DNA from: Streptomyces sp. NBC_00271 | Lineage (GTDB): Bacteria > Actinomycetota > Actinomycetes > Streptomycetales > Streptomycetaceae | Direction of reading: 5' to 3' | DNA: 64,000 nt | Assembly: GCF_036178845.1 (NCBI RefSeq) | Contig: NZ_CP108070.1 | Location: 1,054,001 to 1,118,000 of the forward strand | Part shown: positions 53,197 through 61,886 of the stretch, piece after piece | Position numbering within the stretch: position 1 is the stretch's first letter | How the letters are laid out: each line of letters opens with the position of its first letter | Notes under the pieces: model-generated | Seen by the model: only the letters and a program-made list of their open reading frames with translations | Databases searched by the model: none | What the model was told of the DNA's origin: nothing | Made by a program: the position numbers and the translations under genes

Positions 53197-55332
53197 CTAC
53201 TCTCCGTCGTCCATGACGGCGTCGCCGCCCTTGATGTGGCGGGCGGGGTTGAGGCCCTGTTCCATCAGGTCGACTGCCCAGGCCAGATCCTGGACGCCCT
53301 CCAGTTTCGCCAGGCCGGGGGTGGGGCCGAGGCGGAAGCCACCGGGCTGGGGCTTGCCGGAAGCGCTGTAGGGCAGGAAGTCCAGCGGGCTGCGGCCGGG
53401 TGAGGGGTAGACGACGCAGTCGGACAGTACCGCCAGCGGGTACAGGCCCGTCATCTTGACCATGTTGTTCAGCTTGCGGTGCATGTTCACGCGCGCCTTG
53501 GAGATGACCGCGGCGCGGATGTCGGGGCGCCAGGTCGGGCGCTCCAGCGCGGGCCATCGTTCGCCCTGCCGGTAGTGGCGGCCCTGCGGGCGCTCGCGGA
53601 GCTTGCCGATGCCGCCCTTGATGGTTGCCTTGATCGCGGCGAGAACCGCGGCCAGAGCCGGGTCGGCATCCTTGTGCCGCTCCATCGCCGCGAGGAATTC
53701 GGTGTCGGTGAGGTCTTTGGTGACGCCGAGGTCGGCGAGGGTGTCGACATAGGCGGTCTTGAGCCGGTCGTGCCAGGGATCCAGGTACGCGCCCGTCTCC
53801 CGGCGCAGATACGCCTCGATCGGAGCGACGTTGTGGCCGAGTTCCTGGGCATAGGCGACGGTGTGTGTCTGGTACCAGGCCGGGCCCTGGGGGCGGATCC
53901 CGGACGGGGTGAACGGCGAGGGCAGACGCGGGTCCGTCTCGATGCGGCTGAGGTCGACCAGCCAGGAGCCGGGGATCTTCGGGTTGAACGCGGGAGCGTA
54001 GAAGTGGTCCGGGGCGGACAGGCCCACCGTGAGGCGGGCCGAGGCCGCGAGGAACGCGGTGTTCAGGTCCAGGCCCACCGCCCACGGCAGGGCCGCCTCC
54101 TGCCCCGTGAGCAGGTCCACGTCGCGGACCCACTGGTAGGCCTCTTCGTCCAGGAAGCCACCGCTCCAGCCGGAGTTCACGACCACGGGATGTTCGGGGG
54201 TGGCCTCCGGCGGCGCCGGATCCATCGGTTCGGTGCCCACTGAACCCGGGTTGTGGCCGGACACCCAGTTCCCGGTCTCCTTGTCCTGGAGGGCCCGGGT
54301 GGGCGGGCGCAGCGCGGTCATGAGCTCCAGTCCGCAGACGGCCGTGCTGCCGCGCGGGGTGCTGACCCTCATCGCGTAGACGCCCAGGACGCGGGCGATG
54401 TCGGCCGGCTCCATCTGTGCGACGCCCGGCCAGGAACGCTCGTCGAGGGCGTCCCAGGACAGGACGGCGAGCTGGACGCACTGGCGTCGGCCCGACTGCG
54501 CGGGACGGTAGATGCGCGCCCACGGGCCGAAGCCGCGCTGGGTGAGGTTCCATTTCGCCTTCGCCACCTGCTTGACCACCGGGTGGTCGGCGGGCAGGCG
54601 CAGGGAGCGGCGTTGCTCGTGGCCCTCGAGGTGCTCGGGGAGGCCGAGTTTCACCGCGGCGCTTGCGGTGAGGACGATCAGGGGATCGGCGTCCTTGCCG
54701 TTGCGGTGCAGTTTGGCTGCGCCGAGGCCGGATTCCGCGAGCGTCCATTCCACGAGTTCCGGGATGGTGGCGGCGGGGCAGTCGAGCACGATGCCGGCTG
54801 TCGCGTAGGCGGAGCCGTCGCCGTCCAGGACGGCGAGTGGGCCGTGGGGAAAGCGCTGGTCGGTGTCGAGGGGTTGGGCAGCTGGCCTCTTCACCGGCTG
54901 GTGTGCGGATGTGGCGGGCAGGGCGATGGGGCGCCCTTGGGGTGCCCAAGCGTCGGGCGTCTTCACCGGTGCGGTGGCGTCGGTCTCGTGGAGCGCGGGT
55001 GCGGGGGCCGTGAACGCCGTGGAAGGCGTCTCCTGTTGGGGCGAGGGAAGAAGCGGGGCCGGCACCGTCACGGGCGTGCCATGTGCGGGGTATTTCGCAG
55101 CCCAGCCGTTCAGCAGTCGCTGATATGCCTCCAGGCGGGGCGACTTCGGCTCGCTCCGGCCGTTCTCCCAGTTCTTGACGGACTGAGTTGTGGTCTTCAG
55201 TGCGGTCGCCAATCGGGCCTGGGTGATACCGGCGGCCTCACGCAGCCGGGCGCGCTCTGCGGGATGAGGGAGCTGCGGCTCCGCCTCCAACAGTGCGTCG
55301 ACCGACGCGAACAGCTCTTCCTCGGATGCCAC
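53197..55332 (-). CDS. tap: Telomere-associated protein
   Basis: 711 residues. An N-terminal XRE-type helix-turn-helix (ERARLREAAGITQARLATALKTTTQSVKNWENGRSEPKSPRLEAYQRLL, about 25-75), a Pro/Ala-rich linker (75-160), then the long Tap-specific region (FPHGPLAVLDGDGSAYATAGIVLDCP, GLDLNTAFLAASARLTVGLSAPDHF, KARVNMHRKLNNMVKMTGLYPLAVLSDCVVYPSPG). Tap binds the 3' telomeric overhang and recruits Tpg. A pair of 12-bp direct repeats lies 45-70 bases before its start. Confidence 0.93.
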   Translation of the reverse strand: MASEEELFASVDALLEAEPQLPHPAERARLREAAGITQARLATALKTTTQSVKNWENGRSEPKSPRLEAYQRLLNGWAAKYPAHGTPVTVPAPLLPSPQQETPSTAFTAPAPALHETDATAPVKTPDAWAPQGRPIALPATSAHQPVKRPAAQPLDTDQRFPHGPLAVLDGDGSAYATAGIVLDCPAATIPELVEWTLAESGLGAAKLHRNGKDADPLIVLTASAAVKLGLPEHLEGHEQRRSLRLPADHPVVKQVAKAKWNLTQRGFGPWARIYRPAQSGRRQCVQLAVLSWDALDERSWPGVAQMEPADIARVLGVYAMRVSTPRGSTAVCGLELMTALRPPTRALQDKETGNWVSGHNPGSVGTEPMDPAPPEATPEHPVVVNSGWSGGFLDEEAYQWVRDVDLLTGQEAALPWAVGLDLNTAFLAASARLTVGLSAPDHFYAPAFNPKIPGSWLVDLSRIETDPRLPSPFTPSGIRPQGPAWYQTHTVAYAQELGHNVAPIEAYLRRETGAYLDPWHDRLKTAYVDTLADLGVTKDLTDTEFLAAMERHKDADPALAAVLAAIKATIKGGIGKLRERPQGRHYRQGERWPALERPTWRPDIRAAVISKARVNMHRKLNNMVKMTGLYPLAVLSDCVVYPSPGRSPLDFLPYSASGKPQPGGFRLGPTPGLAKLEGVQDLAWAVDLMEQGLNPARHIKGGDAVMDDGE

Positions 55333-55744
55333 AGACCACTACCTCCGCTCGGGACCTTACCAAGCCCCACACTGCCATTTAACCCTTTCCTTTAACCCTT
55401 TCATGGAACATTCGGGGTGTCGCGCCGACTTCTCCCACGACCGTTCTCCCGACCTGGTCCCGAATCACCGAGCCTGGCGACACCGCTGCAAGACGCGCCG
55501 GTTCCACCCTCCCGGGCGAACACGCGACCCGCGCCGACAACGCCCCTGCACGGACCGATCCCGCAGCCGCCGACACGGTGTGATCCGCCCACAGGGGACG
55601 CCCCATCGAGCGCAGCCCGGCCGGACCCTCGGTGGCGATGACAGCGGATCGTTTCAGCACCTGGGAGCTGCATCGCGTTATCCCTCCTGCAGCCCCCTGC
55701 GAACGAGGTTGTCCAGCCCTCACCGGCAGCGACGCCCACTAACT
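55333..55744. other. Gene-free 412-bp region upstream of tap
   Basis: Apart from the direct repeats at 55378-55402 I see no gene or hairpin that stands out. Frames crossing it on either strand are Arg/Pro-rich. It must contain the tap-tpg promoter. Confidence 0.5.
55378..55402 (-). repeat. Iteron-like direct repeats before tap
   Basis: GAAAGGGTTAAA occurs twice with a 13-bp period (read on the tap strand). AT-rich purine-biased sequence in a GC-rich background, 45 bases upstream of the tap start. Confidence 0.65.
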
Positions 55745-56494
55745 TCAGCATCCAGTGATCTCGGGGGTATGGAGGTTGTGGTGGCTTGTGACCTGCGCAA
55801 GGTGGCCGATGCGCTGCCTGGAGTGGCTTCTCGGCACGGGCCGGCCGGGGTTGCGGTGCGCGCAGGGCGTCTTGGGCACGCGGGGCGGATACCCCGACCC
55901 CTGCTTGGGCGGGCACGACACCAACGGCAGGGAAAGGCCCAGCTCCCCCGCCGCTGCCAGGGAGCCTCTCAGGATCCCGGCGAGCACCCGGGCATCGTCC
56001 AGGGCGTCGTGCGCCCGCTGCTGCGGCACTTTGTAGTAAGCGGCCAGGGAGGCCAGCTTCAGGTCGTCGGTGGGCGGCGCGACCCGCCGGTTCAGCGCCA
56101 GGGTGCACATCCGCTGTGAGACCGGCAGCCACGAACGGGCCCGGGCGAACTCGCGCGCGAGGAACTCGTAGTCGAAGTGGGCGTTGTGTGCCACCATCAC
56201 CCGGCCGGCCAGCAGCGTCCCGATGTGCTCGGCGACCGACTCGAAGGCGGGCGCGCCCCGCAGGCGCTCCGTCGTGAGGCCATGGATGTGCACCGGCCCG
56301 GGGTCACAGCCCGGATCCAGCAGCGTGGAGAACTCCTCCGCCAGTTCCCCCGCCGGATCCAGTGTCAGCACCGCCACCGAGAGCACCCGGTGCTCGTACG
56401 GCTTCAGGCCCGATGTCTCCACGTCCACGACCGCCCACCCGGTGGCTCCGGGCACGGCGTTGAACCCATCATCGGAAATCGGCACCCCATTCAT
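55745..56494 (-). CDS. DEDDh 3'-5' exonuclease (DnaQ-like)
   Basis: 249 residues. Exo I GWAVVDVETSGLKPYEHRVLSVAVL (Asp, Glu), Exo II MVAHNAHFDYEFLARE (Asp), Exo III RAHDALDDARVLAGIL (His, Asp). Many Streptomyces relatives continue after the PPRVPKTPCAHRNPGR stretch with a second (BRCT-like) domain; here the sequence degenerates to ~30 residues and stops, so the C-terminus is probably truncated. ATG chosen with AAGGGA upstream. Role in repair or end-trimming is inferred. Confidence 0.8.
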   Translation of the reverse strand: MNGVPISDDGFNAVPGATGWAVVDVETSGLKPYEHRVLSVAVLTLDPAGELAEEFSTLLDPGCDPGPVHIHGLTTERLRGAPAFESVAEHIGTLLAGRVMVAHNAHFDYEFLAREFARARSWLPVSQRMCTLALNRRVAPPTDDLKLASLAAYYKVPQQRAHDALDDARVLAGILRGSLAAAGELGLSLPLVSCPPKQGSGYPPRVPKTPCAHRNPGRPVPRSHSRQRIGHLAQVTSHHNLHTPEITGC

Positions 56495-56738
56495 GCCGGT
56501 CAGCATCCCTTGTCCCGCCCCACTGCTCAAAATCCTGCGGCCACCGCTCTTCTGCCGGGTCTCGGCCGGCGGTCTTCGCACCGGTGTTTCCCGACGTCCG
56601 GAGCACAGCACACGCCACGGAGCACCGCGGCCGCGCGATCCGATCCGGGCTGAGCCCGAGGAGTGGATCGAGAGGGCATTCGACTGTTCACGCCACGTCG
56701 GGCGAGTTCGGTCCTCCGGTTCGATGCGGTTCAGGCGC

Positions 56739-57479
56739 TCACTGCAGGACCTGAGCGGTGCGAGCCGACGAGAGCCAACTGGGGAACTCCTGCAGAAGCC
56801 GGTCGTAGAGGAGATCGTCGCGTATGGTGCGCGGATCGCGGCCGGCGTGGAAGAAGCCTGCGTTGTCGACGATGCGGTGTCTGGGTACGGCCAGGTCGTC
56901 GAGACGGCGGAGAAAGGCGAACTCGTTGTCGTCGAGGTCGCCGAAGCCGATGAATTGCCAGAACAGCGGCAGGCGGGCGGCTTTGCACAGGTAGCGTTCG
57001 GCGGCGGACTTGCTGGTGGGGCCGCCGTCGGTCTGGAAGATCACCAGGGCTGGGGCGTCACTGCCGGAAGCGAGGTAGTGGTCGATGACCTCGTCCATGG
57101 CCCAGTGGTAGTTCGTCCGGCCCATGTGGCCGAGGTTCTCGTGCAGCTTGTTGATGCGGCCACGATGCCCTCCGAGGCTGAGATCGGTGGATCCGTCGAC
57201 GTCGGTGGAGAAGAACACCACTGGCACCGTGCCGTCGTCATCGAGGTGGGCAGACAAGGAGAGGACCTGCTCACCGAGATGCTGCATGGTGCCGTCCTTG
57301 TAGTAGGGCCGCATCGAACCGGAGCGGTCCAGCACGAGATACACGGCAGCACGCACCCCCTCGAGACCGTGCGCGCGCACGCTCGACCCAGCCGCCTTGT
57401 AGAGGCTCAGCAGATCCGGGGCCTGCGTCTGCATCTTGGACAGACTGATTGCCGAGGCCTCATTCTGAACCCTGCCCAT
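56739..57479 (-). CDS. TerF-like von Willebrand A domain protein
   Basis: 246 residues. N-terminal ISLSKMQTQAPDLLSLYKAAGSSV is the short tellurite-system leader helix; the VWA domain follows with an intact metal site: DRSGS (Asp51, Ser53, Ser55), then GRTNYHWAMDEVI and FQTDGGPTSK. Similar domains accompany TerD/TerY stress genes. The ATG has AGGAG upstream. It is the last gene of an operon now split by the IS element, 16 bases after the remnant reading frame. Confidence 0.82.
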   Translation of the reverse strand: MGRVQNEASAISLSKMQTQAPDLLSLYKAAGSSVRAHGLEGVRAAVYLVLDRSGSMRPYYKDGTMQHLGEQVLSLSAHLDDDGTVPVVFFSTDVDGSTDLSLGGHRGRINKLHENLGHMGRTNYHWAMDEVIDHYLASGSDAPALVIFQTDGGPTSKSAAERYLCKAARLPLFWQFIGFGDLDDNEFAFLRRLDDLAVPRHRIVDNAGFFHAGRDPRTIRDDLLYDRLLQEFPSWLSSARTAQVLQ

Positions 57480-57495
57480 GGTCACCACTCCTGTG

Positions 57496-57676
57496 TCACG
57501 CAACACTCTCATCCTCTCGGTCGAGGCGGTACCACAAGGAAGAGTTCTCCACCGGATCCCTGACCGGCGCACCCCAGGTCAACGGCCCGACCGCCCAGAA
57601 GGGGTGGCCGTCGGCGGTGGCGGATGTCCACGTCGCCCTCCTGCCCGGTCCGGCACCCCCGACATGTGCGCGCAGG
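57496..57676 (-). pseudogene. 3' remnant of a gene cut by the IS256 element
   Basis: Directly beyond the left inverted repeat a frame reads GRRATWTSATADGHPFWAVGP then LTWGAPVRDPVENSSLWYRLD and stops 16 bases before the VWA start. The composition is protein-like, and the spacing suggests it was the penultimate gene of the operon. No start codon remains; the 5' part is not evident across the element, so DNA may have been lost on insertion. Family not recognised. Confidence 0.55.
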
Positions 57677-59067
57677 GGGTGTGTCAATTTAACGGCTGAT
57701 CTTGGTTGTTGAGTGGTCAGTTGTTGCTCGGGGTCAGGCGGCCCTCGAAGGCGATCTGGAAGGCGTTGAGGGGTGCCTTCCAGCGCATGGTCCACCGCTT
57801 GCGGCCCTTCCCTGTCGGGTCCAGGCTCATCAGCGCCATGTAGATGCACTTGAGGGCGGCGGCCTCGTTGGGGAAGTGTCCGCGGGCGCGGACGGACCTG
57901 CGGATGCGGGCGTTGACGCTTTCGATCGCGTTCGTGCTGCAGATGACCTTGCGGATCTCGACGTCGAAGGCGAGGAAGGGCACGAACTCGGCCCAGGCGT
58001 CCGACCACAGCTTCACGATCGCCGGGTACTTCCGGCCCCACGTCTCCTGGAACTCCAGGAACCGCTCCGTCGCGGCGTCCTCGCTGGGCGCGGTGTAGAC
58101 GGGCTTGAGGGCCCCTGCGACCTTGTCCCAGTCCTGGCGGGCGGCGTATCGGAACGAGTTCCGCAGCAGGTGAACCACGCACGTCTGGACAATCGTGCGA
58201 GGCCAGACGGCCTCCACGGCCTCGGGGAGCCCTTTGAGCCCGTCGCAGACCAGCATGAGCACGTCGTCCAGGCCGCGGTTCTTCAGCTCCGTGCACACGT
58301 GCAGCCAGTACTTCGCGCCCTCGCCGCCGTCGCCGGCCCAGATGCCGAGGATGTCGCGGGTGCCGTCCACCGTCACCGCCATCACCACGTAGATGGGACG
58401 GTTCGCGACCTTCCCGTCCCTGATCTTGACGTTGATGGCGTCCACGAACAGGACGGGATAGACGCGGTCGAGGGGACGGTTCTGCCATTCGGCCATGCCC
58501 TCCATCACCTTGTCGGTGATGGTGGAGACGGTCTGCTTGGACACCTCCGCCCCATACACCTCGGCGAGATGAGCCGATATCTCTCCGTGAGTGAGGCCCT
58601 TCGCGGACAAGGAAAGCACCATCTCGTCGACGCCGGTCAGGCGCCGCTGTCGCTTCTTGACGATCTGCGGCTCGAAGCTGCCGGCAGTGTCGCGGGGCAC
58701 CTTTACTTCCACCGGCCCGACATCGGTCAGTACGGTCTTGGCCCGACTCCCGTTGCGGGAGTTGCCGCTGCCCCGGCCGACAGCATCGTGGCGTTCATAG
58801 CCGAGGTGATCGGTGATCTCACCTTCCAGAGCAGAATCCAAGACCCGCTTGGTCAGCTGCTGCAGCAGCCCGCCCTGCCCGGTCAGCTGCAGCCCCTCCG
58901 ACCGGGCCCGCTCCACCAGCGTCGCGACCAGCTGCTCGTCAGAAACGGGCGCAGGCTGCCCGGACGGGGCACTCTCGACAGGTTCCACGGTCTCCAACTC
59001 CACGGCGGTGTCAGCCACTTGACGTCCCTCCCATGATCGTTGGATCCGCCGTTAGATTTACACTCCC
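57677..59067 (-). mobile_element. IS256-family insertion sequence
   Basis: About 1.39 kb with one transposase. Imperfect terminal inverted repeats: left 57677-57701 begins GGGTGTGTCAATTTAACGGC, right end (59043-59067, read inward) begins GGGAGTGTAAATCTAACGGC; 21 of 25 positions match. I could not find a clear 8-bp target duplication, which suggests later deletion or imprecise ends. Confidence 0.9.
57717..59018 (-). CDS. IS256-family (Mutator-like) transposase
   Basis: 433 residues, apparently intact. The DDE residues lie in the blocks PVLFVDAINVKIRDGKVANRPIYV (first Asp), VLMLVCDGLKGLPEAVEAVWP (second Asp) and STNAIESVNARIRR (Glu). The N-terminal part (LLQQLTKRVLDSALEGEITDHLGYERHDAVGRGSGNSRNG) is the DNA-binding region. 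An uninterrupted frame and good repeats suggest a fairly recent insertion. Confidence 0.95.
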   Translation of the reverse strand: MADTAVELETVEPVESAPSGQPAPVSDEQLVATLVERARSEGLQLTGQGGLLQQLTKRVLDSALEGEITDHLGYERHDAVGRGSGNSRNGSRAKTVLTDVGPVEVKVPRDTAGSFEPQIVKKRQRRLTGVDEMVLSLSAKGLTHGEISAHLAEVYGAEVSKQTVSTITDKVMEGMAEWQNRPLDRVYPVLFVDAINVKIRDGKVANRPIYVVMAVTVDGTRDILGIWAGDGGEGAKYWLHVCTELKNRGLDDVLMLVCDGLKGLPEAVEAVWPRTIVQTCVVHLLRNSFRYAARQDWDKVAGALKPVYTAPSEDAATERFLEFQETWGRKYPAIVKLWSDAWAEFVPFLAFDVEIRKVICSTNAIESVNARIRRSVRARGHFPNEAAALKCIYMALMSLDPTGKGRKRWTMRWKAPLNAFQIAFEGRLTPSNN

Positions 59068-59172
59068 CCCCTGGGGTGCCTTGGGCGTCTCACGCGTAAC
59101 GGCGCCGGGACGGAGGTGCTTGCTCGGAAGCCAATTGATCTTCAGCTGGCATGTGCGTACCAGCCATCTCGT

Positions 59173-60003
59173 TCAACACGGTGACGCCACGGTCACGTTG
59201 TCGTCGGCGATGCGCAGCACCCGGCCCCTGGCATAGTAGATCGACGTTGTGCCGTTGCCGCCGAGACGCATGACGCAGCCGAGTGCCGCCAACGGGTCGG
59301 TCGCGGGCTTCGAGCCGTCGGCGAGGGCGAGCCGGACCTGGGAGACCTGGAAGGCCGGTACACCGAGGGCCATCGGAAGGCGCACCGGTCGGCCTTCGCG
59401 GACATCGGCGGCGAGATGATCACCGAGGCGGTACGGCAACAGGACGAGGCCGACGATGACGAACCCCAGCACCGCGCCGCCGACACCGCGCAGCCACAGA
59501 CTGCTGTTCCAGCCGAGTCGGACACCCGACGGCCGCAACCATAAGATTACGAGGGCAGTCGACGCGCCGCAGGCCAGGATGGCGACTACCGAGACTGTGC
59601 CGGCCCTGCCGCCGCGCGCTGACGCCCAGGCTGCGACGGAGACGACCGTGGCAACCGCGACGCAGCTGGCGGAGATCAGCAGGGTGATCATGGCGCGGCT
59701 CCGGACGATGTGCACTACCGCCCGGCCTCGTTCGGCCGCGCGTAGCAGCCACCGGGCGCCGAGGAAGAGGGCGAGACCCGCGATGCCGACGAGGAACGCA
59801 CGGATCGCCAGCCAGCTGAAGGAGATGCCGGCCTCCTCCGGCGCCACCCCGAAACTGCCGTAGAACCGTGCGGCCAGCACCCAGCCGAAGGCGTAGGAGA
59901 ACCCGGCTACGCCGGTGACAATCTGTGTGGTCCGGCCGAACCAGTTCGACAGGCGCTCCGCGAACGTCGACGGTACGCCCTCCCCCACCGGCGCCTCGCT
60001 CAC
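59173..60003 (-). CDS. Integral membrane protein of the VWA/kinase operon
   Basis: 276 residues, GTG start overlapping the kinase stop by four bases (GTGA). Five to six membrane helices: IVTGVAGFSYAFGWVLAARFY, SWLAIRAFLVGIAGLALFLGARWLL, MITLLISASCVAVATVVSVAAWA, SVVAILACGASTALVILWL, GGAVLGFVIVGLVLLPYRL; then an exterior domain of ~75 residues (PMALGVPAFQVSQVRLAL, CVMRLGGNGTTSIYYARGRVLRIADDNV) with a small beta-barrel look. No family recognised. Tight coupling implies it works with the kinase. Confidence 0.75.
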   Translation of the reverse strand: MSEAPVGEGVPSTFAERLSNWFGRTTQIVTGVAGFSYAFGWVLAARFYGSFGVAPEEAGISFSWLAIRAFLVGIAGLALFLGARWLLRAAERGRAVVHIVRSRAMITLLISASCVAVATVVSVAAWASARGGRAGTVSVVAILACGASTALVILWLRPSGVRLGWNSSLWLRGVGGAVLGFVIVGLVLLPYRLGDHLAADVREGRPVRLPMALGVPAFQVSQVRLALADGSKPATDPLAALGCVMRLGGNGTTSIYYARGRVLRIADDNVTVASPC

Positions 60004-61046
60004 AGCATCTCGATGAGGAGCAGAATCGCCGCCACTGCGCCGCAGACCAAACCTACAGCGAGTGCAACTCTTTCTTTGACTCCGTAGCTCAAACCGCCCT
60101 GCCGTAATGGCTCGGAGACCGTCGTACGCACCGCCGTGCGTGGTGTGTGGGTACGCGCCGGAGTGTCCTCGAGGGCCTCGTCGAGAATCGCAAGCCACCG
60201 GTGCAGCGGGGGGCGAGGAGTCGTCGCGCGCACTGACTCACGGAGGACTGGCAGCAGTGCCGCTGGTACCCCTTCCTGGGGCGAGTCCTGGGAATCGGTG
60301 GCTGAGGGACGCCACGACGGGGTGCCGAATACCCGGGCGGTCAGCAGGCCGACGGCGTAGGTGACCGAAGCCTGGTCGGGGCGGGGAACTTCACCGCCCA
60401 GCACGCGGGGATCGGTCCAATCCGTGGTGGTGAGCAGCGGATCGTCGACTGTACTGCCCGCTGGCCGGATCGAGTCACAGTCCAGAATGAGTACTGCCGG
60501 TTCGGGCCGTACGCTCCACAGCAGATTGCCGGCGGAGATGTCCTCGTGCACCAGGCCTCGCTCCTCCAGCCAGGCAAACGCTTCGACCGTCAGCCGGAGG
60601 AGCACGAGCTTCTCCCGAACGGTCGCCGGCTCGACGCCCACGCGGGCCGCGCGGGTTTCGTAGAGCAGGTAGTTGAAGTCCCGGGCCCGCACCCTGTTGG
60701 TGGAGAGCTGCGCGCGGTAGGTCATTTCGGCCTTCGGTACGAGCACGCCGGACACCGCCCCGCCGTCCGCCGTCACCACAGCGAGCGGCCAGGCGAAGCG
60801 GCGCCGTAGGAAGGCACCGTCATTGCTGTCGCTGTCCAACTCGCGGTGGAGCCGTACCAGGCGGTCCAGGTCGGCCTCGGAACGCTGGATCGCGTACTTT
60901 TTGTACAGGACGCGGTCCTCATGGCCGAAGACGTCGAAAACCGTGGACGAGCCGCCTCGCGACCCGGCCCCATAGGTGCGGAGCTCTCCCTCCGGTACGC
61001 GCTGTGGCAGGCTGGGCCAGGTATGGGGTACAGGCTGAACGGTCAC
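60000..61046 (-). CDS. Membrane-anchored protein kinase-like protein
   Basis: 348 residues. Kinase fold with VLYKK (Lys49 or 50), catalytic loop HEDISAGNLLW (His167, Asp169, Asn174) and the metal motif DCD (Asp189) in place of DFG; the glycine loop is GAGSRGGSSTV (27-37). A single membrane helix ends the protein (VALAVGLVCGAVAAILLLIE). This resembles the TerY-P associated kinases that accompany VWA proteins. The gene follows the VWA gene by 20 bases and overlaps the membrane protein gene. Confidence 0.82.
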   Translation of the reverse strand: MTVQPVPHTWPSLPQRVPEGELRTYGAGSRGGSSTVFDVFGHEDRVLYKKYAIQRSEADLDRLVRLHRELDSDSNDGAFLRRRFAWPLAVVTADGGAVSGVLVPKAEMTYRAQLSTNRVRARDFNYLLYETRAARVGVEPATVREKLVLLRLTVEAFAWLEERGLVHEDISAGNLLWSVRPEPAVLILDCDSIRPAGSTVDDPLLTTTDWTDPRVLGGEVPRPDQASVTYAVGLLTARVFGTPSWRPSATDSQDSPQEGVPAALLPVLRESVRATTPRPPLHRWLAILDEALEDTPARTHTPRTAVRTTVSEPLRQGGLSYGVKERVALAVGLVCGAVAAILLLIEML

Positions 61047-61065
61047 GTCACTCCTCCGCAGTCGG

Positions 61066-61731
61066 TCAGCGGATGTCGGTTTCGTTCAGCGGCGGGTTCG
61101 GTGGCGGCATTCGAGGCGGATCCGAGTCCCGGTTGATCGAGACCATCGTCGAGGCGATCAACGACATGGCGTACCTCTCCAGCACCGAGGTGATCCTGGC
61201 TGCGAGTACATCGGCGGGAACGTCGCTCCACGCCTCGGCGTCCACCGGGTTGAGGCGTCGCAGGACCTCGGGTGGCAGTTCCTCCATGCCGACACCCATG
61301 ACCACCAGTTGCGCGCGTGTCAGCTCGTCGAATTCGTGGAACGCCTGCTCCCAGCCGGAGTCCGAAGGCATACCGGCGGTGAGGAGAAAGACGAAGGGCC
61401 GGAAGGTCACTGTGTCATGGGCGCGGAGGACCCTCAGGTCTCGTTCGATCACCCGGCCCAGGTAGCGGAAGAGAACGCCGTAATGGGCGGCGCCGTGCCC
61501 GGACAGCCGTGGCAGGGAACGCAGTTCGGTGAGGTCGGTCAGTGGGAGAACCAGCTCCGCCTGGTCGCTGAAGGTCACGAGGCCGAGCCGAATATGCTCG
61601 CCGAGGAGCGGGTTGCTCAGCAGTTCCTCAGTGAACCGGACGACCGTTTCCTGCACCGCGTCGAGGCGCCCTGACACATACATGGATGTCGAGGTGTCCA
61701 CAGCCAGGTAGAAGGGCAGTACACGCTGCAC
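61066..61731 (-). CDS. TerY-like von Willebrand A domain protein
   Basis: 221 residues. LPFYLAVDTSTSMYVSGRLDAVQETVVRFTEEL holds the metal site Asp12-x-Ser14-x-Ser16; IRLGLVTFSDQAELVLPLTDL and FVFLLTAGMPSDSGWEQAF follow. The domain is the entire protein apart from a proline-rich tail. TerY proteins are predicted metal-dependent scaffolds acting with a kinase and a PP2C phosphatase; here it is the first gene of the operon. Confidence 0.85.
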   Translation of the reverse strand: MQRVLPFYLAVDTSTSMYVSGRLDAVQETVVRFTEELLSNPLLGEHIRLGLVTFSDQAELVLPLTDLTELRSLPRLSGHGAAHYGVLFRYLGRVIERDLRVLRAHDTVTFRPFVFLLTAGMPSDSGWEQAFHEFDELTRAQLVVMGVGMEELPPEVLRRLNPVDAEAWSDVPADVLAARITSVLERYAMSLIASTMVSINRDSDPPRMPPPNPPLNETDIR

Positions 61732-61886
61732 GGTCCAGTTCCCCTCTCCCCATACGCAGCTGGCGCGTCCGTCGTGGCTCGGCCTTGCGTCGTCCGTCAG
61801 CCTAGCGAACGAATCGCCTGAGCGTCATCGGGCCGTGGCGTGCGAGCCGTTCTGCCCACCAACCGGCCGACGAAGGGCCACCAGCC

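Noticed and set aside
57660..59076. 8-bp target-site duplication of the IS256 element
   Set aside because: The flanks are G- and C-rich but not identical in direct orientation for any reasonable choice of ends.
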